A stretch of 15,148 bases of DNA, from positions 1-15,148 of the forward strand of contig JAADDN010000163.1 of assembly GCA_013153895.1 (NCBI GenBank), in the 5' to 3' direction. This DNA comes from Thermoproteota archaeon (GTDB taxonomy: Archaea; Thermoproteota; Thermoprotei; Thermoproteales; Thermocladiaceae). Shown here piece by piece: positions 7,105-14,234 of the stretch. A model generated the notes under the pieces. The model was given only the letters and a program-made list of their open reading frames with translations, ran no database searches and was not told the origin of the DNA. The position numbers and the translations under genes were made by a program. Within the stretch, counting starts at the first letter, position 1; the number at the start of each line of letters is the position of its first letter.

Positions 7105-7749
7105 TCACTTTAACTCTCCTTCACCACCCTCCTCACTCTTCTCAGTCGGCTTCTGTGGAGGTTGAGGTCTAGTTACAGGTTGCCTCTGTACTCCAGCTCT
7201 TGGAATCACTTGAGTAGGCTGGCTTGGTGGTCTAAGCACACTCTCAGTCCTAGGCGGCTGTGGATACTGGACTCTACTCCCCTCAACACTTTCCTCAAAT
7301 ATTGCAGGAATCTGAGATGGTGGCTGAGTAGGCTGTTGTGTAGTAGGCGTCTGAATATAGCTTGGTGGCTGTGGATACTGAGCTTGAGGTGGCCTTGGTG
7401 GTGGTGCTAGTGGTCCTGGCTGTGCTGGAGGCTGAGGTGGTCTATACTGTGCTGGCTGTGGATATGGTGTAAATGTTGGCTGAGCTATAGGCTGCGAGTA
7501 CTGTGGTGCTGGCTGGGTTCTACGATGATAGAGCTGTCTTATGATGAGTATCTGTACAGTAACTACAACGGCAAGTAGACACGTTATCAATATGTCCTCT
7601 ATAGTCTGTATAAATACTCCATACGACATATATGATGTCTTATAGAACGATAAGTTCAACAGTGCCAACACTATAGATACTGCAGCAAGTACTACAGCTA
7701 GAGCTATCAGTGCTATATGTATTCTAGGCTCTCTATATGGAGCATACAT
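7105..7749 (-). CDS. Membrane protein with two helices and a Pro/Gln-rich cytoplasmic tail
   Basis: I do not recognise a family. The 214-residue product has two hydrophobic segments at about 10-33 and 52-71, joined by a short loop. The second is followed by RQLYHRR, which by the positive-inside rule puts the tail in the cytoplasm. Residues 78-200 are low-complexity and rich in Pro and Gln, with repeated YPQPP/YPQPA units (two QYPQPP copies and one PYPQPA). The C-terminus is charged (EKSEEGGEGELK). At DNA level the repeats share the plus-strand block GGCTGTGGATACTG (7256-7269, 7367-7380, variant at 7454). The tail suggests a flexible binding or scaffolding surface. It has its own TATA-like box (7783-7792), so it is not simply co-transcribed with the upstream DUF917 gene. 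Confidence 0.8.
   Translation of the reverse strand: MYAPYREPRIHIALIALAVVLAAVSIVLALLNLSFYKTSYMSYGVFIQTIEDILITCLLAVVVTVQILIIRQLYHRRTQPAPQYSQPIAQPTFTPYPQPAQYRPPQPPAQPGPLAPPPRPPQAQYPQPPSYIQTPTTQQPTQPPSQIPAIFEESVEGSRVQYPQPPRTESVLRPPSQPTQVIPRAGVQRQPVTRPQPPQKPTEKSEEGGEGELK
7256..7467. repeat. Dispersed short repeats encoding YPQPP units
   Basis: GGCTGTGGATACTG occurs at 7256-7269 and 7367-7380, and a variant (GGCTGTGGATATGG) starts at 7454. All fall in the Pro/Gln-rich tail and encode the repeated QYPQPP/PYPQPA units. Such repeats suggest tail length varies between strains by slippage or recombination. Confidence 0.6.
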
Positions 7750-7779
7750 TCATATCCACTGACATCTTGCACTGCATTA

Positions 7780-7794
7780 AAGTATTTTATACTT
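7780..7794 (-). promoter_or_regulatory. TATA-like box inside an inverted repeat, Pro-rich membrane protein gene
   Basis: The minus strand reads AAGTAT-AAA-ATACTT: two perfect six-base arms around a three-base spacer. The TATA-like part (GTATAAAATA, 7783-7792) lies about 38 bases before the ATG, predicting a leader of about 12 bases. The symmetry may simply reflect the A/T-rich box, or it may be an operator. Confidence 0.5.
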
Positions 7795-7817
7795 GTCGCC
7801 TAAGTGAAGCATTATTC

Positions 7818-8885
7818 TTAGCTAGCTAGAAGTTCAATAGGTATGTAATCTATATCAATACCAAAATACCTTGGATTAAGAATACTCAAGCCAGCTCTAG
7901 TCCTCCACTCATCTGGAGCTCTTATACCTATAACATACACCTTACACCTAGTTAAAGAATTGTCATACATTATTGGTAAATAATCATCAGATAGTAGAGT
8001 CACTATGTCAGGAACCATACCTAGAGGTCTACCATTATCTCTAAAAGCAATTATAGTACCATCTCTAACATATATTAACATTCGTAGTCCACTCCAAGAA
8101 TCTAAACCATTAATCTTTACTAATCCTATTATTGAACCATCAATCTTCTCTAAATAACATTCTTCAACAATACCTTTGAAGAGCATGAACCCCTTAATTA
8201 GTCTTAACATGCTTCTAAGATCATTATTAACACGTCTTCTCAACTTTCTCAGTTCTCTACCTATCTTAATAGCTTTGCTTATTGTTCCACAGATATAGTT
8301 TCTACATAAGTTTCGAGATCTTGAGAATGATCCTACAACAACGATCGGGCTTGTACATGAGTATCTTCTACATAGCTTGCTCAGCTGTAGTGGACTCGTC
8401 ATTGGGTGAAGATATGTGCATTCTCCATCTGGTCCAAGTATTAGAGTTGGGTTTAGAGTCTTATTCTTTGCAAAATATATACTATGAATATAATCGATTA
8501 ATCCTCTACCAGCGCAATCACAATCTATCAGAGGAAGATTAAGCATTAGAGATACATGAATTGAAAATGCTACATTACAGGTATCTAATGCGTGTGTACT
8601 TATTCCAACGATATCTTCCTCGCATATAGTCTTAACATGTTGAGGTATCTTTTCTATACATCTCTCAACTTTGCTTATCATCTCAACCTTGTTCAAATAT
8701 ACTGAGAACGTTACTCCTCTACTCTTTGATGCTTCTTTACAAGTTATGAGTTCTGGTGAACCAAGTCTAGATATGTCATCTTTAACTATCTTTGAGACTT
8801 TCTCAAGACTACATCCAGCACCTGAGCTTAATAATGCTGCTCCAAGAAGAAGATCATCTATATCCTCTTCATCTAGCACAAGCAC
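7818..8885 (-). CDS. DUF917 (S-Me-THD-like, hydantoinase-associated) family protein
   Basis: The 355 residues match the DUF917 family by layout. The N-terminal part has DIDDLLLGAALLSSGAG (8-24), in the position of the family's GAAxLGxGGGG stretch. The middle has LPLIDCDCAGRG (about 118-129), resembling the family's (V/I)DxDGxGRAxP motif. The C-terminus (PDIVTLLSDDYLPI ... GIRAPDEWRTRAGLSILNPRYFG) is typical. Known relatives act on hydantoin-type or thiohydantoin substrates, but most of the family has no proven reaction. Unlike typical members it lacks the glycine run, and it contains about 14 cysteines. No hydantoinase partner gene is adjacent. The start is GTG (8885), with a second GTG two codons on; an in-frame stop lies just upstream and a TATA-like box about 30 bases away. 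It diverges from the C1 operon. Confidence 0.75.
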   Translation of the reverse strand: MLVLDEEDIDDLLLGAALLSSGAGCSLEKVSKIVKDDISRLGSPELITCKEASKSRGVTFSVYLNKVEMISKVERCIEKIPQHVKTICEEDIVGISTHALDTCNVAFSIHVSLMLNLPLIDCDCAGRGLIDYIHSIYFAKNKTLNPTLILGPDGECTYLHPMTSPLQLSKLCRRYSCTSPIVVVGSFSRSRNLCRNYICGTISKAIKIGRELRKLRRRVNNDLRSMLRLIKGFMLFKGIVEECYLEKIDGSIIGLVKINGLDSWSGLRMLIYVRDGTIIAFRDNGRPLGMVPDIVTLLSDDYLPIMYDNSLTRCKVYVIGIRAPDEWRTRAGLSILNPRYFGIDIDYIPIELLAS

Positions 8886-8910
8886 TATGTCTAGAACATA
8901 TGTGAAGTAT

Positions 8911-8919
8911 CTATTAAAC
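8911..8919 (-). promoter_or_regulatory. TATA-like box for the DUF917 gene
   Basis: The minus strand reads GTTTAATAG about 27-30 bases before the GTG start at 8885, predicting a nearly leaderless transcript. It overlaps the 14-bp palindrome at 8916-8929, so anything bound there would interfere with TBP/TFB binding. Confidence 0.5.
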
Positions 8920-8929
8920 GTTAACGTTT
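8916..8929. promoter_or_regulatory. Perfect 14-bp palindrome, candidate operator
   Basis: AAACGTTAACGTTT is identical to its own reverse complement and lies in the 132-base gap between DUF917 (minus) and the CBS-headed C1 operon (plus). It overlaps the DUF917 TATA-like box and lies about 60 bases upstream of the TATA-like box of the C1 operon. This geometry would suit a dimeric regulator repressing one gene and activating or sparing the other. The role is inferred. Confidence 0.45.
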
Positions 8930-8987
8930 CATGCTGTTACCATCATCTGAGCCATATTTACTGTATAGATTACATAGGTAGATTAGC

Positions 8988-8997
8988 TTTATATTTT
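8988..8997 (+). promoter_or_regulatory. TATA-like box for the CBS-mptN-ftr operon
   Basis: TTTATATTTT is centred about 26 bases before the ATG at 9018, which is the spacing for a leaderless transcript. It is the clearest promoter-like element for this operon. Confidence 0.6.
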
Positions 8998-9017
8998 AGG
9001 ATCACCTTCTTGTACAT

Positions 9018-10655
9018 ATGTTATCTCTTCAAGCATTATTTAACAAGATCGGAGTCGAAGCAAGTCCAGACCTCATAGCACGTGTCAAGGAGCTCTCTAG
9101 AGAGAGGGAGTTGAAGAAGGGAGATTCATTTCCAATACCTGCGGGAACATTCATAGCAATACTTGACGGAATAATTGAGGTTGGTGGTGAACTTAACTGT
9201 GTAGGAGATGTCATATACTGTGAAGATACTATAGATCTGAAATGTATAAGTAGTAGCTGTGTACTTCTAGAGATAGATAAGGAAGGATTATCAATATTTC
9301 CACCACAGGTAAGAGATCGATTAATAAGGTTTGCAAAAGTTGTAAGATCTGAAGAATATGTACCTGTAAAACTCTTTGTGAAGAGGATACCAATAACATT
9401 GAGCCCAGATGCATATCTTGTAGAGGCTGCGAGACTAATGTATGAGAAGGGTGTGAGCTCAGTAATACTAGTAGATTCTGAAGATAGACCTGTAGGAATC
9501 GTAACAGATACAGATCTGAGAAAGGCTCTCGCTCTAGGAATAGATCCTAAGACAAAACTATGCGATATAGCTTCAAGATATGTATTTACAGCACAGGAAG
9601 ATGAGCCGCTTAACGTAGCTCTTGAGAGAATGCTTGTACATGGTGTAAAACATCTAGTGATCGTTGACTCTCATGGTAAGGTTAGTGGAATGGTTACAGC
9701 ACGTGATCTTCTTGATGCATTTACTGCAGTTCCACTAGTCTTACTTAGAGAGTTACAGAGAGATTCAACGTCAGATGAAGTTAAGACAACGTACTCAAGA
9801 ATAATTAAGCAGGTGATAAATGTAGCAAAAGAACGTTCAGTAGATGTTCTAGAGTTCTCCAGAATATTCTCAATGGCTAAGATACTTCTACTGAGAAAGT
9901 TGCTAGAGATAGAGTGTAAACCCGTACATGATTCTCTATGTGTGTTTATTGAACTACCATTAGCAACATATAGTCACGTAATTGGTGAACCTGTGAGAGT
10001 ACATGTTGTAGGAGACGAGAAACAGATAAGCGACTACGTTCTCAAACTTAGGACTGAGATCTCGAGAATGCCTGATGTATCAGAGACTATGAGCATAGAG
10101 ACATATTCCTGGCAAGATCTTGAATCTAATATAGACTTGTTAACTTATGTTGAAGTATTTTCACGTCACTTATGGGGTAAGTGTCCAACAATAGTTATAG
10201 ATGATGAGAAGTATGCTAACATAATGAAGAAGCTTGCAAAACTATGTGCAGAGATAGAGATACCGTTAGACATATTTGGAAAATTGAAGGTCAAGAACAT
10301 AGACATAGCTAGACACATAGTTCTGCCACTGGAGAGAATGTTAGCAATGTTACATTATGCATGTCTAGGAAGCAAGATGAGAGCTAGACCTCATAGAGTA
10401 ATATCAATGCTACACGAGAGAGGACATCTCACAGAAGAGATAGTTAGTGATTTACTCTTCATATATTATGAGATGAAGAATCTACTCATAAGAACATGTG
10501 TAAGAAACTATCTTGAGAGAGGTGAAGTATCTTCAGAAGTTAATGTAGATGAGATTCCTGAACCAGAACTAGACTTGATAAGACGTGGACTCAGAATACT
10601 GAAGGAATTGAAGGAGAGGACGTTATCTACAATAACTAGATACGTAGTAGTATAA
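9018..10655 (+). CDS. CBS-domain protein with cNMP-like and degenerate DUF294 nucleotidyltransferase regions
   Basis: The 545 residues fit the layout of DUF294-type signal-transduction proteins. An N-terminal beta-rich, cyclic-nucleotide-binding-like region spans about 30-105. Two CBS domains follow at about 117-172 (VGIVTDTDLRKAL) and 183-235 (VSGMVTARDLLDAF). Then come a putative nucleotidyltransferase region (about 250-400) and the helical DUF294 C-terminal domain (about 410-545), with DIARHIVLPLERMLAML and RVISMLHERGHLTEE. CBS pairs usually bind adenine nucleotides. The nucleotidyltransferase region lacks the expected GSxxR...DxD motif, so it is probably inactive and may act as a sensor or scaffold. 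It heads an operon with the ATP-grasp ligase (12-base gap) and ftr. I infer a regulatory role for the C1 module; no partner is proven. Confidence 0.8.
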   Translation: MLSLQALFNKIGVEASPDLIARVKELSRERELKKGDSFPIPAGTFIAILDGIIEVGGELNCVGDVIYCEDTIDLKCISSSCVLLEIDKEGLSIFPPQVRDRLIRFAKVVRSEEYVPVKLFVKRIPITLSPDAYLVEAARLMYEKGVSSVILVDSEDRPVGIVTDTDLRKALALGIDPKTKLCDIASRYVFTAQEDEPLNVALERMLVHGVKHLVIVDSHGKVSGMVTARDLLDAFTAVPLVLLRELQRDSTSDEVKTTYSRIIKQVINVAKERSVDVLEFSRIFSMAKILLLRKLLEIECKPVHDSLCVFIELPLATYSHVIGEPVRVHVVGDEKQISDYVLKLRTEISRMPDVSETMSIETYSWQDLESNIDLLTYVEVFSRHLWGKCPTIVIDDEKYANIMKKLAKLCAEIEIPLDIFGKLKVKNIDIARHIVLPLERMLAMLHYACLGSKMRARPHRVISMLHERGHLTEEIVSDLLFIYYEMKNLLIRTCVRNYLERGEVSSEVNVDEIPEPELDLIRRGLRILKELKERTLSTITRYVVV

Positions 10656-10667
10656 TCACGCTACTAG

Positions 10668-11576
10668 ATGACTAACATAGGAATATTAACGAGAAATCCA
10701 CACGGCTGGGCAACACAACAGTTAATAAAAGCAGCAGAAGAGATTGGTCATCGAGCAATAGCGTTCAGATTTCGTGATATAGTAACAGAAATTAAGGATC
10801 AGGTAAACATACTTGTAAGAGGTACAAAATTAGAGAACCTTGTCAATATAGTGCTCGTTAGACCTATAGGAAAATGTAGTCTTGAACAAGCAATATATAG
10901 GATGGATCTACTACACTTGATGAAGAACTATGTACCTATCATTAATGATCCGAAGAGCATAGAGATAGCTATAGATAAGTTCAGAACACTCTACCTACTA
11001 GCATTAAATGGTGTTAAAGTACCTTTAACATTTGTTACAGAGAACGAACATAGGATATACGATATTAGAGACAGGTTACCGAGAAACTTAATTATAAAAC
11101 CATTATTTGGATCTAGAGGTCATGGAGTATTTTCAATAAAGATTAGAGAAGATCTAGAATATGTTGAAGATCTCTTATGGAGAATAATGTTCTATCTTAC
11201 AAGCATGAGAGCAGTATTATACTTACAGGAACAAGTTAGTGAGAGAGGTGAAGATTATAGATTATTTGTTATAGGTGATAGAGTAGTTGCTGGAATGGTT
11301 AGAAAAGCTCAGAGAGGATGGAAAACAAATATATCACTTGGAGGTAGACCCTCACCACTAGTTAAGATACCTATAGAGCTTGAGGAGCTTGCTTTGAAGG
11401 TATGTAAGATAGTTGGATGTGAGATTGCTGGTGTAGATATTGTGAGAGGTGATGATGGTTCTCTATATGTTCTTGAAGTTAATTCTCAACCTGGGTGGAG
11501 AGGTCTTCAAGAATGTACTCGTATAAACATAGCGAGAGAAATTATAAAGTACCTAGTTGAGAAAGCTAGGAGATGA
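10668..11576 (+). CDS. RimK-family ATP-grasp ligase, MptN-like
   Basis: ATP-grasp ligases of this group add amino acids to carboxylates through an acyl-phosphate. The best-known archaeal members add glutamate to tetrahydromethanopterin (MptN, giving tetrahydrosarcinapterin) or to F420 (CofF). In 302 residues it shows RPIGKCSLEQAIYRMD (65-80), IDKF (102-105), the nucleotide-binding loop KPLFGSRGHG (144-153) and LEVNSQPGW (269-277), whose Glu270 and Asn272 are expected metal ligands. The ftr start overlaps its stop as ATGA (11573-11576). Next to Ftr and convergent with Mch, glutamylation of an H4MPT-type cofactor is the best guess. CofF-like or LysX-like activity is not excluded, so no symbol is given. 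Confidence 0.8.
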   Translation: MTNIGILTRNPHGWATQQLIKAAEEIGHRAIAFRFRDIVTEIKDQVNILVRGTKLENLVNIVLVRPIGKCSLEQAIYRMDLLHLMKNYVPIINDPKSIEIAIDKFRTLYLLALNGVKVPLTFVTENEHRIYDIRDRLPRNLIIKPLFGSRGHGVFSIKIREDLEYVEDLLWRIMFYLTSMRAVLYLQEQVSERGEDYRLFVIGDRVVAGMVRKAQRGWKTNISLGGRPSPLVKIPIELEELALKVCKIVGCEIAGVDIVRGDDGSLYVLEVNSQPGWRGLQECTRINIAREIIKYLVEKARR

Positions 11577-12526
11577 ATATTGATAATATAGTTAACAAGC
11601 TTGATGATACTTTTGCAGAAGCATTCCCAATGTACGTATCTAGAGTACTAGTGACAGCAGATAGTAAGAAGTGGGCATTAATAGCTGGAAAATGTGCTAC
11701 AGGCTTCGCTACATCCATAATATTATCACCTTGCGAAGCAGGAATTGAAAAGTTGGTCAGACCTGAGAAGACTCCTGACAAGAGGATAGGCGTGTTATTA
11801 CAGTTCTGGCATAATGATCTAACACAGTTAAAGCTTCAGTTAATATTGAGGTTAAGTCAGGTAGTACTAACCTGCCCTACAACAAGAGTATTTGATGGTC
11901 TTCCAAACTCAATAAGAAAGTTCACAATAGGTAGCTCAATAGCAAGATTTGGAGATGGTTTTGAGAGAAGAGAGACAGTGTTTGGAAGAGATATGTGGAT
12001 AATACCTGTAATGGATGGAGAGTTCATGATAGAGAACAAGATAGGAGTCACGAAGGGAGTTGCGGGAGGAAACATAATAATACTTGGAAGAGATAGAAAA
12101 GGAACTCTAGAAGCTGCTTGGAGAGCAGCATCAGCCATAAGAAAGACAGGACTTAGAGTTATATTACCATTTCCAGGTGGAGTATGTAGAGCAGGTTCTA
12201 AAGTAGGTTCTAGAGTATATAAGAAGGTTAAAGCAACAACAAACCACCCATACTGTCCAACACTCAAAGATAAGATACCTGACACAAAACTAAGCAAAGA
12301 TGTCGAATGCGTATACGAGATAGTTATTAATGGATTAACAGAGAACGATGTTAAGCTAGCAATGGGGATAGGAGCAATAGTAGCAGCATCACATGACTCA
12401 GTAATAAAAGTAACATGTGGTAACTATGGTGGAAAACTAGGACCATATAAGCTAATGCTTAAGGAAGCAGTCAACGAAGCATTAAGAAATTACTCACAAA
12501 TAATAGAGCGTTTAGCAATCTCATAA
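11573..12526 (+). CDS. ftr: Formylmethanofuran:tetrahydromethanopterin formyltransferase (Ftr)
   Basis: Ftr moves the formyl group between methanofuran and N5 of tetrahydromethanopterin, in the cytoplasm. The 317-residue product follows the family closely: DDTFAEAFPMYVSRVLVTA (11-29), KWALIAGKCATGFATSII, CEAGIEK, an HND motif, MWIIPVMDGEF, GVTKGVAGGNIIILG, ILPFPGGVCRAGSKVGS, TTNHPYCPTL and GNYGGKLGPYKLMLKEA at the C-terminus. It is somewhat longer than the roughly 297-residue methanogen enzymes, mainly at the N-terminus and end. Translation is coupled to the ligase gene by an ATGA overlap. Its 3' end overlaps the convergent CobY-like gene by 37 bases. Because Ftr needs methanofuran and a pterin carrier, its presence implies the cell makes both, at least in some form. 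Confidence 0.95.
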   Translation: MNIDNIVNKLDDTFAEAFPMYVSRVLVTADSKKWALIAGKCATGFATSIILSPCEAGIEKLVRPEKTPDKRIGVLLQFWHNDLTQLKLQLILRLSQVVLTCPTTRVFDGLPNSIRKFTIGSSIARFGDGFERRETVFGRDMWIIPVMDGEFMIENKIGVTKGVAGGNIIILGRDRKGTLEAAWRAASAIRKTGLRVILPFPGGVCRAGSKVGSRVYKKVKATTNHPYCPTLKDKIPDTKLSKDVECVYEIVINGLTENDVKLAMGIGAIVAASHDSVIKVTCGNYGGKLGPYKLMLKEAVNEALRNYSQIIERLAIS

Positions 12527-13032
12527 TCAAGTAAAGTATCAATATCAAATACATCATCAATAGTAAACACGTTAAGATTAATCCACGATAATTCAACACC
12601 AGGAACACATCTATAGGAGTAAACTATAGATACTCCGAGAGGTGTACCATCAATGTAAGATAATGTAACTATATCAACATTTGACTTAACACTACGAATA
12701 ATATCAAAGAAACGTTTAACATTCCTCAAAACTATGTCACTAGGAAGCATGAGGAGAGGTCTAGGTCTAACAATATTTATAATATGACAGAGATCTTCAC
12801 AATAATCTCTAGCAGGAAGAATTATTAAATCAACTTTTGAATGAACTTTCAACAATTCTATAAGGTTCTTATGAAACTTTGAGGTAACTATGATAATTCT
12901 TCTAAAATACTTAGATAAGGAATCTATTAACATTAGTATTATTGGCTTATTACAGATCTTTAAGAGCATCTTCTCAGGGTTACCTATCCTAGATCCTTTA
13001 CCACCTGCAAAAATTACTACACACTTTACCAC
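12490..13032 (-). CDS. CobY/MobA-like nucleotidyltransferase
   Basis: The 180 residues form a small NTP-transferase. The nucleotide-binding loop is FAGGKGSRIGNPEK (8-21), and an acidic metal site lies at LPSDI (96-100). DYCEDL (76-81) and the closing FDIDTLLDYEIAKR resemble CobY (GTP:adenosylcobinamide-phosphate guanylyltransferase) more than bacterial MobA. CobY attaches GMP during corrinoid assembly; MobA does so for molybdopterin. The start is GTG at 13032, which overlaps the upstream gene's end by seven bases (GTGGTAA), so the genes are translationally coupled. The last 37 bases overlap ftr on the other strand. In a C1 operon, corrinoid synthesis is a sensible role, but a pterin- or molybdenum-linked role remains possible. 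Confidence 0.75.
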   Translation of the reverse strand: MVKCVVIFAGGKGSRIGNPEKMLLKICNKPIILMLIDSLSKYFRRIIIVTSKFHKNLIELLKVHSKVDLIILPARDYCEDLCHIINIVRPRPLLMLPSDIVLRNVKRFFDIIRSVKSNVDIVTLSYIDGTPLGVSIVYSYRCVPGVELSWINLNVFTIDDVFDIDTLLDYEIAKRSIICE

Positions 13033-14234
13033 TTTCTCTTACATATTAAGACGTTGATTGACATATCTTTAGGATACTTTGATAATAATCTTGCTGCAGT
13101 AGTCATATGAAAAGCTCTTCTTAGCTCGCTAACACTTCCAATAGTTTTGACACTTGCTTCAGTAGTTAATACAAGATCTATCTCAAGTTCTGTACATGCA
13201 ACTGCAAGTAGAGCATTCACACCAGAACTATCTGCATCTATGAGCTCTGTCACATTTCCTATACCCATGAGCATGGGAGTATCCTTAAAATATTCTCTCA
13301 TGTTCATGTACCTACATAATGAGTCTACGAATCCCATTAATGGTGGTGATAATAACGGATCTATTATTGGTACTGCTCCTCTCTTCTCAACCTTATTACA
13401 CATATCTGCAAAATATTTAACAAGATCGTTAGTAGACATATAAGGATTATCAGGTATTATTACGAGCCCTACATCTCTCAAATCTACATTATCTAACTTA
13501 TCTAGAGAACCCTTCATAACACTTAACACTAGATCAGCACCAGCCTCAATACCAGCCCTTATCTCTGAAGGTACTAGTGAGTCAATACTAACACAGACAT
13601 TATTTGGTAACTTATCTACAAGTTCTCTAACTATCCTCCTGACAATATCTGGTCTAGGATCACCTGCAACACATCCAACATCTATGAAATCTGCACCTTC
13701 CTCAACATAGTTATATGCTTGTTTTAAACATTCCTCAACATCTCTACGAGTAGAATCTATTATCTCAGCAACAATCTTCGTAGGAAGACCATTAACAGAG
13801 ATCTTCCACCTACGTCCAATACGTGCCCTAATCTTCCTAACTCTATGAGAGTTCTCGATCACGAAGTTCTCAATCTTCTCTAAGAACGGTCTCATACTTA
13901 TGTAGAGGTCCTTAACATTGTTAGGAACATCAGAGCAAGATACTAGATAGTTCAATAATGCAGGAACATCACCAACATGTTTAAGATATATTACCGATGG
14001 TTCATCTATATCAATAATTAAGCCATATGGAGCAATTATGTAATCATACTTGCCTTCTCTCAACTTCCTCTTAACCTGCTCCTGAACCTGTTTATTAGGT
14101 ACAAACCTCACTATACCTGATGTAACTATCACATAATCAAGCTCTACATTACTAGGAAATATCTCTGGAAATGTTTTTCGAAGATTCTCCAGTACTTCTA
14201 TTCCAAATTTTCCAGATACTAGTAGTACCCTCAT
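13026..14234 (-). CDS. Dihydropteroate synthase-related protein (archaeal H4MPT-associated family)
   Basis: The 402 residues combine an N-terminal domain (1-130; MRVLLVSGKFGIEVL, KHVGDVPALL) with a TIM barrel similar to dihydropteroate synthase (about 150-370). Barrel features are EEGADFIDVGC (178-188), in place of the DHPS IDIGGES motif, and CVSIDSLVPSEIRAGIEAGADLVLSV for the IDT...AL..GAD motif. MGIGNVTELIDADSSGVNALLA and LTTEASVKTIGSVSEL are typical of the DHPS-related family found in organisms with H4MPT. That family is thought to act in cofactor biosynthesis; I know of no firm assignment for this reaction. It appears shorter than the roughly 500-residue relatives, ending soon after the barrel. 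It starts in an ATGA overlap with mch (14231-14234). Confidence 0.8.
   Translation of the reverse strand: MRVLLVSGKFGIEVLENLRKTFPEIFPSNVELDYVIVTSGIVRFVPNKQVQEQVKRKLREGKYDYIIAPYGLIIDIDEPSVIYLKHVGDVPALLNYLVSCSDVPNNVKDLYISMRPFLEKIENFVIENSHRVRKIRARIGRRWKISVNGLPTKIVAEIIDSTRRDVEECLKQAYNYVEEGADFIDVGCVAGDPRPDIVRRIVRELVDKLPNNVCVSIDSLVPSEIRAGIEAGADLVLSVMKGSLDKLDNVDLRDVGLVIIPDNPYMSTNDLVKYFADMCNKVEKRGAVPIIDPLLSPPLMGFVDSLCRYMNMREYFKDTPMLMGIGNVTELIDADSSGVNALLAVACTELEIDLVLTTEASVKTIGSVSELRRAFHMTTAARLLSKYPKDMSINVLICKRKW

Noticed and set aside
8671..9078. Open frame of 135 codons on the plus strand across the DUF917/CBS gap
   Set aside because: It overlaps the start of DUF917, the divergent promoter and the start of the CBS gene; no motif.
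11857..12297. Open frame of 146 codons on the minus strand
   Set aside because: It is the reverse shadow of ftr, whose family motifs run through the whole stretch.
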